Source: Emergomyces orientalis
Taxonomy: Eukaryota; Ascomycota; Eurotiomycetes; Onygenales; Ajellomycetaceae
NCBI GenBank assembly: GCA_002110485.1
Contig: MOWL01000071.1
Coordinates: 62,001-126,000, forward strand
DNA length: 64,000 bases
Reading direction: 5' to 3'
The notes under the pieces were generated by a model. That model worked only from the letters and a program-made list of their open reading frames with translations, was not told where the DNA came from and ran no database searches. Of the stretch, positions 1 through 9,699 are shown piece after piece (position 1 is the stretch's first letter; the number at the start of each line of letters is the position of its first letter). A program made the translations under genes and the position numbers.

Positions 1-1
1 G

Positions 2-910
2 CCAGATTCAACAATTGTTTGTGCACTAAGTGGTATATCTGGCCCAAATGATGTCAAGGCGTATAGCACTGAGGGCGTCAAGGCAATCCTTGTTGGGGAA
101 GCACTAATGCGAGCTGAGAATACAGACCTTTTTGTCTCTCAGCTCTTAGGTGGTGGGGAACCTCCCGCCATGTCAATTCTTAAACAACCATTACTGGTCA
201 AAATATGTGGAACTCGCACACCGGAAGCCGCGCGCATAGCGATTGAATCTGGAGCTGATCTAATCGGTATCATAATGGCAAAGGGGCGCATAAGAACGGT
301 CTCAGATGAGACTGCTTTGGAGATATCTAAAGTAGTTAAATCAACGTCGCGCCCGTCATCTTCAGCAAGTGAAACGCAGAAATACATCAACGATACTTCC
401 TCGGTCGGCTACTTTGACTATTCGTCTCAATTACTTTGTCACCCTAGTCGTGCCTTGCTGGTAGGCGTGTTTTTGAATCAACCGCTATCGTATATTATCT
501 CCCAACAGCGAATACTTGGTCTCGACATTGTTCAGCTCCATGGGTCGGAACCGATGGAGTGGGCGAGCCTTATACCTGTTCCAGTGATAAAGAAATTTTC
601 GCCCGGGGAACCAGGGTTGTCTCGACCTGGCTACCATTCTCTCCCCCTTTTGGATTCCGGCGCAGGAGGGTCGGGTGAGAGACTTGACATTTCGGCTGTG
701 CAAGACTCCCTTGCCAAGAGCGATAACCTCCGGGTGATGCTTGCAGGTGGATTAGATCATTTGAATGTTGCCGACACGCTTCAGCAGCTGGGACGATATG
801 GCGAGAGCGTTGTGGGCGTTGATGTTAGCAGCGGAGTTGAATCAAACGGATCACAGGACTTGGAAAAGATAAAAGCTTTTGTGAAAACTGCTAAAAGTTA
901 TAGAACTTGA
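2..910 (+). CDS. trpC: Trifunctional tryptophan biosynthesis protein, 3' part (IGPS end + phosphoribosylanthranilate isomerase)
   Basis: The frame is open from the left edge of the window to the stop at 908–910, giving the last 302 residues of a longer protein. The first ~40 residues (ALSGISGPNDV..., GVKAILVGEALM) match the C-terminal end of indole-3-glycerol-phosphate synthase. The rest is phosphoribosylanthranilate isomerase, with the KICGTRTPEAA start strand, GIIMAKGRIRTVS, QLHGSEP, LAGGLDHLNV and the GVDVSSGVES phosphate-binding end. In filamentous ascomycetes these domains follow an anthranilate-synthase glutaminase domain in one polypeptide (TrpC of Aspergillus, Trp-1 of Neurospora), so the amino-terminal portion lies outside the window. 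The isomerase converts N-(5-phosphoribosyl)anthranilate to CdRP; the synthase then closes the indole ring. No intron or frame break is seen in this part. Confidence 0.93.
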   Translation, partial: PDSTIVCALSGISGPNDVKAYSTEGVKAILVGEALMRAENTDLFVSQLLGGGEPPAMSILKQPLLVKICGTRTPEAARIAIESGADLIGIIMAKGRIRTVSDETALEISKVVKSTSRPSSSASETQKYINDTSSVGYFDYSSQLLCHPSRALLVGVFLNQPLSYIISQQRILGLDIVQLHGSEPMEWASLIPVPVIKKFSPGEPGLSRPGYHSLPLLDSGAGGSGERLDISAVQDSLAKSDNLRVMLAGGLDHLNVADTLQQLGRYGESVVGVDVSSGVESNGSQDLEKIKAFVKTAKSYRT

Positions 911-1402
911 TGATATGAAACTAATAGTTTCATTGAACTCCATGTCCTTAATTCATACAACAGAATGAAAATCCAATTATACAGTTCCTAGCTCTGTGGC
1001 CTCTGCTTTGTCTGCTTTATCACGATTATTACATACATTGGATATCCCTTTCGGTCTTTCGCGGTTTCTCACTGAGCTATTAACCCGGCTCGTGCCACTA
1101 ACATTTTATCATCTTCTCCTCATTGTGGTTTTGGCAAAATTCAGCACGTACGCGACGGTTTGACTGCTCATATCTGATCGTTCTTATGAAAGCAACCGCA
1201 TCTAAGTCACTTCGCTGGGATTCCGCGCTTTTTCTCTTCTCAACTCTTTTTCACTTAGCCTTCAGCATCTTCTCTCTCTCGAACCCTCTACCCCTTTTTA
1301 CCATCTTGACTTCGGGATCGGACAAGAAATAGGATTTTGAGGAAATCCTATCCGTATCTAAATCCATATCCGCTATTACTGAGCTTCTTGAATATCCGAG
1401 CC
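911..1402. other. Intergenic: trp gene 3' flank and promoter of the BRCT–WGR gene
   Basis: The right half is pyrimidine-rich (CT tracts around 1230–1310), as is common upstream of fungal start codons. No other gene is supported here. Confidence 0.5.
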
Positions 1403-2625
1403 ATGGGGAAGACTTTTCGAAAGATAAACGTCAGCCTGGCTGGTGATTTCGGGCCAATGGCCGATAAGGTCAAGCAGTGGGTCGAGGCCAACGGGGGCAA
1501 TATCTCAAAGCAGCTCGAGAAGGATGTAACAACTCATCTTATCGCGACACAAAATGCCTTTCGGAGACGCCATTCAACAGGTATGCAAGCGTATTATTCC
1601 CCCCCCATGTCTTCTGCGCCCTTTTTCCGCCCTCCCCCTTCATTTTTTTATGAGGAATACCACTGTGGTGCGCACGTTAACCACGCGAATCTCAACATTT
1701 ACAGTCCAGCAAGCTCGGAAAATTAAAGGCCTGAAAATTGGGAAGCTAGAATGGCTTGAGGATTCCCTTCTGTCCAACAACAGGCGGCCCAACCGAGAGA
1801 AGGAATACCTGTGGAACAAAACAAGAGGTTCAGGCAAGCGGGATACAGCAAAGAAAACGAATGTCACCAAGAATATGGATACTGTAGGCGCAGGTATGAT
1901 GCTACTCATTACCATTTCTATTGTAAGCGTACTAAGTGAAAAGGAGAGATAGATGCCGTGGAAAAACAACGGCGTAATCGTGGCCCAGGAAATGAGGTTG
2001 GTGAGTGCAAAACTCCTCGATTGCTAGCCACATGTTTCATGCTCTACTAACTGATGATATAGATGACCATCACATCTTTACCGATTCAGAAGGATTTCGT
2101 TATCTGGTGACGCTTGTGCGCCCTCTGGAAGACGGCAAGTTCAAAGAAAAACATACACTTCAAGTATGTCCTTACTGTTCATGCGCTCTGCGAGCTACGT
2201 TCCGAGTTTTATATTTCCCGCTTTAATGCCCCCTGTTTCCTGTTTCGCACTAACACACAATCCAGCTCTATGAATCTGATTCGAGACCTCATACATACGG
2301 CACTTGTGTCAAATACACTAGGGTTGGAAAAGCAGGATCGGCGTTTCTTGCTTCAACTGAAAGTACATGGGAGACTGCGTTCCGGTCCTTCGCCAAATTT
2401 TTCAAGGCCAAGTGCGGAAAACAGTGGGAGGGGAGGATGCACGGCACTGAGCCTTCGCCGCTGAAAGATGAAAAAGGACGCATATTACCTCCGAGCGAAA
2501 ATTGGTTCAGGTATGTGCCCCGGACCGTTACACCTGCTAGCACGAGCAAATCGAACAGTGTCACTACTTCGGCAGCGCTAGCAAAGCCGGCAGAAACAGA
2601 ATCATGGAAGTCCGGGGTGCAGTGA
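1403..2625 (+). CDS. BRCT–WGR domain protein lacking a PARP catalytic domain
   Basis: Five exons were reconstructed: 1403–1580, 1705–1893, 1953–2000, 2063–2163 and 2266–2625. All junctions are GT–AG and keep one frame, giving 291 residues. Residues ~1–85 form a BRCT domain (start MGKTFRKINVSLAGDFG, then GGNISKQLEKDVTTHLIA and the conserved Trp in GKLEWLEDSL). A short basic linker follows. From ~140 comes a WGR domain (DGFRYLVTLVRPLEDGKF-like strand, LYESDSRPHTYGTC, VGKAGS, TAFRSFAKFFKAKCGKQWEGR). BRCT–WGR is the front half of fungal PARP proteins such as PrpA, but the frame stops after the WGR domain and no ADP-ribosyltransferase signature follows before the next gene. A DNA-damage or chromatin-binding role is inferred from domains only. 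The third exon is only 48 nt. The final ~35 residues are low-complexity and could alternatively be spliced differently at the GTATGT near 2511. Confidence 0.7.
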
Positions 2626-3044
2626 AATAGCGGCATCGGATGTGCCCTTGCATCTAATGGGAGTATAACATATTCTTTGTGTATCGCGTTCTACTAGTGA
2701 GTCGACTTATGTTAGCTGCGCTCTTATTTGGGTTTTCAATTGGCCATTTGGTATCAAAATTGGGTATTGTCTTCAGACACATAAAACGACTTACGGTTCT
2801 CCTAAGTCATGATTTACATTTGACAAACCACATGCAACGAATAGGGTTTGTATTTAATCATCCAAAACATATTACAAGAGGTTTCATATGAGGCTAAAAT
2901 AAAAATGGCCGTAAAACTCCCTTCCCAGTATTTATAACAAAGTAAGCTCTACCATTGCGCCGGGGTTAATTTCTGCACGCCATACCATGCGAAATCCCTA
3001 TAGTAACCTATTTTTTACCCAGATGAATTATATCAATATGCAGA
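2626..3044. other. Intergenic between convergent genes
   Basis: AT-rich 3' flank shared by the BRCT–WGR gene (+) and IMP4 (−). I looked for a continuation of the PARP-type gene and found no domain-like frame. Confidence 0.5.
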
Positions 3045-4020
3045 TCACAAATAATCCTTCTTCCTGCTCGTCCTTGTGTATTGACTCAGTGCCCATTCAA
3101 CTTCGCCACCAGAATCTTTCTCCAATGTCCCCCCCCTGATTTGGAACAGCCTCATCGTCATCCGCGGCCCGACTTCGGCTAATTCAACAGATTGGTACCC
3201 AGTCTTAACAAACACATGATGTCGGACCTCTATACTGTCTTCGATATTTTTAAATGTGACAACTCTACTCCCAAGCTTCCCAGTTGCGTCCCGCGGCGGG
3301 AAAATATGCTTCAGGATCTTAACGACACGGGCCCCCAACTTACTCGTAAACCCTTCAAAAATTAGGTGAGGATAGCTTTCCGATACGGTTCCCCGTGCGG
3401 AGTTGGGAATATCTGCTCGTAGCATGACATTATGTAAAGAGAAACTTGCCGTTGGGCCATGGGGGAGATGAGACACAGTTATCGCAGTGGGTGTACCGCG
3501 ATGCTCGTGCAGCACGATCATATCGGAGAGTGCGGAGGCCTTGGCGCTTGCGAGAAGGTTAGGGATGACTAGGTTTCCCCGATTTATCCGTATTGAAGTT
3601 GGGATGAGTAGTCGCATCTCTTTAGCAAAGGTGCTAAGGCGTGCAGAGGGAGAACGGGAGGTTGTAATGAGAGGTCGAGGGTCAACGATGCCAGATGTGA
3701 GAACATATTCGTCGTCGAGGTCAAGCATGTCGGAATCTTTGAGGTGAGGGTCTCCTGGTTTCGACGATACTTGGAGGGATTCATCGTATTTGAAATCTTC
3801 TCGCAATGCTTTATCATTAGCCACAGAGGTGTCTAACGGTTTTCCGGAAGCAAGAGAAGCTTTTAGCTTCGCCCGCTTCTCTGCTATTGAAGCATCGCGG
3901 AGGAGGAGCGCTTTTCGGTAGAGGTAGTCTCTGCGCTCACGAGCTTGACGGCGCTGCCGGTTTTGTTAGCACATGTCACTCTAAATTTACATCTGGGGAG
4001 AAAAATATCCTTACAATCAT
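3045..4020 (-). CDS. IMP4: U3 snoRNP protein Imp4 (Brix domain)
   Basis: The encoded 304-residue protein matches Imp4 along its length: an arginine-rich N-terminus (RRQARERRDYLYRKA), DESLQ, DDEYVLTSGIVDPR, TTSRSPSARLSTFAKE, the Brix core (LHEHRGTPTAITVSHLPHGP, FSLHNVMLRADI, PHLIFEGF, LGARVVKILKHIFP), AEVGPRMTMRLFQIR and a KKDYL C-terminus. Imp4 acts with Imp3 and Mpp10 in the small-subunit processome, pairing U3 snoRNA with pre-rRNA in the nucleolus. The long frame has no suitable ATG at its 5' end. A first exon of only six bases (ATG ATT, 4015–4020), followed by a 61-bp intron (3954–4014; GTAAGG...CAG), restores the expected MIRRQARERR start. This short exon is inferred from family knowledge and splice signals. 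It is divergent from UPF1. Confidence 0.9.
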
Positions 4021-4621
4021 TTTGGCTATTAATTTAATTGCTCAAAGATTCGATGCTGCTTGCTGAGGAAACTTCTCCGCGATGCCGATATTTTTTTGAC
4101 TTTTTTCTTTAGATCAAAACCTGTGGTGCACTTTTGGTTTGCCGAGGCTGCCGTAGATTTATCGCAGATTTCGGAAGTTGAACGATAACATCACCAACTC
4201 TGAAGCGAACCACTTCCTACAATCTACTGCCATCCGGGACCATCACTCCCGTTGCCCAGGTAGTGACGTCCAGCTATTTTGACTTTTTCTAATGTCTGTA
4301 TGCCATAGATCTTTGGCTGCAGAAAGGTAGTGGTGGAATTTTCTATTTTCGCCTTGTGGTTGTTTCTTCTGTAAGCTTCCCTCAAAGGGCTCTGTCATGG
4401 TTCTCCAGGTTGGACATGCTGGAGTCCACGAAAACATATCTTGATGCTGACTGTTTGGGATTTCTCTATTTTATTAGTGACAATATCTTCTTTCTAGACA
4501 TCCGGTCGCTCTGAATGCCAGGTTCGCCTTCAGTCGGAAAACGGAAACACCGTGTTTCTACACAAGCTGCGGCCCTAGACAATAAAGACAATAGATCTGG
4601 GAAAAAGTAATATACCTCGTG
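4021..4621. promoter_or_regulatory. Divergent intergenic region IMP4/UPF1
   Basis: About 600 bp separates the two divergently transcribed RNA-metabolism genes and should hold both promoters. No specific transcription-factor site can be named with confidence. Confidence 0.5.
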
Positions 4622-7600
4622 ATGGAGGCCTTTACTCATATGGGGAACCATTTGGTTTCAGACTCTGCTTCTACAATCAATGCTGCAGACGACATGTCGA
4701 CAGTTGATGGAGACGAAAATATCTTAAATATGGCTACCGGGCCTCGACGACGACGACATGATGATGAAGACGAGATATCGGATAGCTTCGAGGATGACGA
4801 CCTGGAAAGCATGGCTAGTGTTCCTGTCGATGGGAACAGCAAGGTGACCGCCACAAAACCAGATGAAGAAAAGGAATTACCCGTTCACTCATGCGCGTAA
4901 GTTTGAAATACAAGTTCTGTGCATGGATGTGTCAAGATGATGAGGTTTATCGTCGCAGCATACTGACATTTAGTTCTTCCTTTTTACTAGGTACTGTGGA
5001 ATTCATAATCCAAGCAGTGTAGTGAAGTGCTTAACTTGCTCCAAATGGTTTTGTAGCGCCCGCGGAAACACATCCTCATCCCATATCGTCAATCATCTAG
5101 TCAGAGCAAGGCACAAGGAAGTCCAACTACACCCTGAATCATCGTTAGGTGACACTATTCTCGAATGCTACAACTGCGGGACCAAAAATGTCTTCCTCCT
5201 GGGCTTTATTCCGGCAAAATCCGACACTGTTGTGGTACTACTATGTCGACAACCTTGCGCTGCGATGCCATCTTCGAAAGATATGAATTGGGATACTTCA
5301 CGTTGGCAACCGCTTATCGAGGACCGTTCGTTTTTGCCTTGGCTCGTGAGCTCTCCCTCTGACCAAGAACAGCTTCGCGCTCGACATCTAAGTCCTCAAA
5401 TGATCGCGAAACTGGAGGAAATGTGGAAAGACAACGCTGCAGCCACTGTCGCAGATCTAGAGAAGGCAACAGGTGTTGACGATGAACCTGCGCCAGTCCT
5501 CCTTCGGTATGACGATGCGTACCAATACCAGAATGTTTTCGGCCCCCTAGTCAAGATCGAAGCCGACTATGATCGCAAATTGAAAGAGGCACAATCTCAA
5601 GATGGTTTGATTGTGCGCTGGGACCTAGGGTTGAACAACAAGCATCTCGCAAGCTTTGTTCTGCCGAAGCTGGAACTTGGCGATGTAAAGTTGGCTGTTG
5701 GTGATGAAATGCGGCTTAAATATACCGGAGAGCTACGGTCTAAATGGGACGGCGTTGGATACGTCATTAAAATTCCTAACAACCAGTCTGACGAGGTTAC
5801 TATTGAATTGCGAACCAAAGGCGACCATAAATCCGTCCCCACCGATTGCACGCATAATTTTACAGCTGACTATGTTTGGAAAGCGACGTCTTTTGACCGT
5901 ATGCAGCTGGCCATGAAAACATTTGCTGTTGATGAGATGAGTGTTTCGGGTTACATTTTCCATCGACTTTTGGGGAATGAGGTTGCCGCTGGGCCCATGA
6001 GAACCCAAATGCCCAAGAAGTTCAGTGTTCCAGGCCTTCCAGACCTCAACAGCAGTCAAACCAATGCCGTCAAGAGTGTGCTTCAGAAACCTTTGAGCTT
6101 AATTCAGGGACCCCCCGGGACAGGGAAGACTGTCACTTCAGCTAATATTATTTACAATCTGGCAAAAATAAACGGTGGTCAAGTGTTGGTCTGCGCACCA
6201 TCGAACGTCGCGGTTGATCAGCTTTGCGAACGCATACACAGAACTGGTTTAAAGACCGTTCGGGTCACAGCCAAGTCGCGAGAGGATGTGGAGTCTCCTG
6301 TGGGCTTCCTTTCCCTACATGAACAGGTTCATAACAATGACAGCAATATCGAACTTGTCAAACTTAATCAGCTGAAGGCTGAGCTGGGTGAGCTCTCCAG
6401 CCAGGATGAGAAAAAGTTCAAGCAGCTAGTTCGTGCTGCGGAGAAAGAGATTTTGAGCAATGCGGATGTTATTTGTTGTACTTGCGTTGGTGCTGGCGAT
6501 CCACGTCTTGCGAAGTTCAAATTCCGAACCGTCCTTATCGACGAATCTACTCAATCGGCGGAACCCGAGTGCATGATTCCCCTCGTCCTAGGATGCAAGC
6601 AAGTTGTCCTTGTTGGTGACCATCAACAACTTGGACCTGTTATCATGAACAAGAAGGCGGCCAAGGCTGGGCTCAACCAGTCTTTGTTCGAACGCTTGGT
6701 CATCCTAGGATGCGCACCTATTCGACTTAATGTGCAGTACCGCATGCATCCCTGTCTATCCGAGTTCCCGTCAAACATGTTCTATGACGGTTCCCTGCAG
6801 AACGGTGTCACTGAATCTGAACGTCTTCTCAAGGATGTTGACTTTCCCTGGCCTGTGGCCCACAATCCTATGATGTTCTGGTCAAACTTGGGTAATGAAG
6901 AAATTTCGGCATCAGGAACATCATATCTCAATCGTACTGAAGCTGCCAACGTGGAGAAAATCGTCACTAGGTTTTTCAAGGCTGGCGTGAAACCTTCCAG
7001 CATTGGTATTATCACGCCGTATGAAGGGCAACGTAGCTACGTTGTGAGCTCCATGCAGGCTACTGGCACCTTCAAAAAGGAACTGTACAAAGAAATTGAG
7101 GTCGCGTCAGTCGATGCATTTCAGGGCCGCGAGAAAGATTACATCGTGCTCTCTTGTGTTAGATCCAACGACCATCAGGGAATTGGGTTTTTGAGTGACC
7201 CGCGTCGACTTAATGTCGCGCTTACCCGTGCCAAATATGGACTGGTCATCTTAGGTAACCCGAAAGTTTTATCGAAGCATCCTCTGTGGAATTACCTGCT
7301 ACTGCATTTCAAAGAAAAGAATTGCCTCGTGGAAGGCCCATTGTCAAACTTGCAGGTTTCCCTTGTCCAGTTCAGCCGCCCGAAACAGGCTTACCGCGGA
7401 CCACAGCGCTTCCAGGTGGCCTATAACCACGCCTCTAACATGGTCAGCGGTATGGTCAATGGCAGGAATGGTCATCGCGGTGACTACCATGAGACAGGAT
7501 CCGTGGCGAGTTACATCCCAGATGACGTTTCCTCAGTTCACTCGTCCGCTCTCGGGGGCGTTGCTATTCCATCTGGATATCCCCATATGTTCCGTAATTT

Positions 7601-7997
7601 TGCCGACCCCTGGCCACAGCTTCCAGGCCACCGCCGTGCCAATGGGTCTAGAAGTAAAGCTGCGCCTAGTGTCACCGGCGAATCGGTCGCAGCTACTGAG
7701 TCAGACGTTACGGGCAGTGTCGTTGGACAAGGCGGCGTCAGCCTCTCCGGGTTAAGCATTCATGATATGAATAAACAGGCAAGCATGAGCCAATCTGACC
7801 GCTTGAAACGCTATGTCGAATCCGGCGGCCGCGCAGAACCGTATAAACCTGGGCCTAGCGATAACGGCAGCATCTTTGGAGGAAGCTCAGCGAGCATTCG
7901 AATTCCTCGTGGCGCCCGCGGCCATCCAGCTGATGATGATGACGCACGTAGCGTTTCGACAGCCTTTGCAAGTCAAATCGGTGGAAACTATGACTGA
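4622..7997 (+). CDS. UPF1: ATP-dependent RNA helicase Upf1 (nonsense-mediated mRNA decay)
   Basis: Two exons (4622–4896 and 4991–7997) separated by a 94-bp GTAAGT...TAG intron give 1093 residues. After an acidic N-terminus, residues ~89–185 are the Cys/His-rich CH domain that binds Upf2 (CAYCGIHNP, VKCLTCSKWFC, HIVNHLVRARHKE, LECYNCG). The SF1 helicase core follows: GPPGTGKT at ~464–471, DESTQSAEPE (motif II), VGDHQQLGPV (III), LNVQYRMHP, VASVDAFQGREKDY (V) and RLNVALTRAKYGL (VI). The ~220-residue C-terminal tail is Gly/Ser-rich. Upf1 is the central cytoplasmic helicase of nonsense-mediated decay. A GTG precedes the chosen ATG in frame at 4619; 4622 is the first ATG. No lesions are seen. Confidence 0.97.
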
Positions 7998-9261
7998 GAG
8001 TGTGCGGGTCCATGATTCCATCCCCATCGACCAGGAACTTTACATATGTTACAGAAGTGAACGTGAGCTTCTCAAACCACTATGATGAGAATGTGTTGTC
8101 TAATACCCGAACAAGAACTTGGAAGCTTGTGGTTCTCTCTCAGCCGTCGCTTATTTACACCTGTTCGGAGAATACACTTTCGATCGGGGTCCGACTGCTG
8201 TGCCTCGACCTCCCTTTGGGTCAAGTCATGATCTTGATGCATTAGTGAAGTCTTTCTAACTTAAATGCAAGCTACCCACGTGACCAAACACGGTGCTCAT
8301 CGATGCAGAGCTTCTTGTGATCCCGTGCATTCTGGCGGTTTTGATCGAAGCGAAGTATTAAGAAACCCTGCATCAGCTTGAGAATATCATGCACGCCATG
8401 TGGTGTGGAGGTAGAAAGGTCTTAAATGCTGCTCTTACACACTGCTTTTGTGGGTGTGAAAATATTTTAGGGCAGTGGTTTATATTTATAATCCTGGCAC
8501 CGTTGGTGGATGCCCTTGTGTGGTGGAGTGGTTTATTAGAAAAACACTTTAACAAAAGCTGTCACAGAAAACAAATTGAAATATGACGATGGCTGTTGGC
8601 GGGAAAAGATGTATTTGCGCAAAATTTGTTTATCCGACCTTTCTTTAGTTTTAAATTGATCGAACAATATAGCTTAGCTGCTTCTGGTTTTCTTTCCCGG
8701 TATCCGAGATATTTTAGTATTAAGCTTGCAATTCCTTCCCCCATCTTAACAGCTATATCGTTCGCTTGGGTGGAGAACATGTGTGGAGAGGGGGTGTAAA
8801 ACTGACCTCCTGCTAAGTATTTGCCCTGAAGCAATAGCATCCAAGACCTCCATTCCGTAACTTACATTCTCACGGTCAATGACCTACTCAATGGCGCACA
8901 ATAGCCTCCAGTGAACTTTTCTCATATTTTTGTGTATTGTAAAAAGGAAAGATTCGCGCACTACTAAATTTCCATAGTTAAGAAAATTATACCCGACCTC
9001 CTTCTGCTGCCGTTTAACTGCCTCTAATAACTCACTCTGTATGGTCATAAAGAAGACACTGGGCAACATCAACTTCCGCTACTGTTTGTAGCTTCCACCA
9101 CCTGCGGTTCGTTCGCCTGTAGCATTTATCGAGGTTACCATTTAATCTCTAACCTCCATACATGTGAGCAACATGTAGCTTCGTCTTGAGGTACATAATG
9201 TGAACGTGTCCGAGTTTCCTAGCCTCTGTTGATAGGTTTTATCTCCGGAAACCCAATTTTT
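7998..9261. other. Intergenic: UPF1 3' flank up to the transposon block
   Basis: Only short, unconvincing frames lie on either strand, and there are no recognised domains. Composition shifts to AT-rich toward the right. Confidence 0.45.
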
Positions 9262-9505
9262 GGGACTTATCGAATAATCGTGCCTCTGCTTTTACACCCA
9301 CCACCCATGATGGGTGCGCCTCACCACAACGTAATTATCACCACAATGCAACTTCTCTAAAACTACTCCGTAGGTATCTTTTATATGAGATAGTCATATA
9401 AAAGATACCTATCAATGACTATTCTTATATTCTATTATATCTTCAGCACAACTTAAGATATAAACATGATTAAAAGATATAAGTGTATTCTAGTATGGAG
9501 AATAT
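9262..9505 (+). repeat. Left terminal inverted repeat of a split MITE/foldback-like element
   Basis: This arm starts GGGACTTAT and recurs, inverted and diverged, as the right arm ending at 15025 (GGGACATAT on the other strand). Shared blocks in order are AATCGTGCC, TTATCACCACAA, CTTTTATATGA, ATATCTTCA-CACAAC, AAAGATATAAGT and GAGAATAT. Inside the arm an 18-bp perfect inverted repeat (9371–9388 and 9394–9411, 5-nt loop) forms its own hairpin, only partly kept in the right arm. The arm is cut by the LINE insertion at 9505/9506. Long inverted ends with a GGG start resemble Mutator-like or foldback elements, but no transposase remains and no flanking target-site duplication was identified, so the family is unassigned. 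Confidence 0.65.
9494..9505 (+). repeat. Target-site duplication, left copy
   Basis: The 12-mer TATGGAGAATAT occurs here and again, in the same orientation, at 14681–14692. The two copies bracket the LINE exactly. Confidence 0.65.
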
Positions 9506-9699
9506 TATTATTATTATTTCTACACCACTTAATCACAAGGATATGTGGGGCTCTGCTTAATATACAAAGTAAGAAAAACTCTGTGACAGACATGATCTGT
9601 CACTGAACTAAAAACCTCCTGATCTTCTGATCTATTCCACTTTTTAACATCTTCAAAATACTGCAGAGCAGTCACAGCTGCTCTTAGAGAAAGAGATGT

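Noticed and set aside
3045..3824. IMP4 starting at the GTG at 3824
   Set aside because: The conserved N-terminus continues upstream in frame to 3953 and is joined to an ATG by a GT–AG intron.
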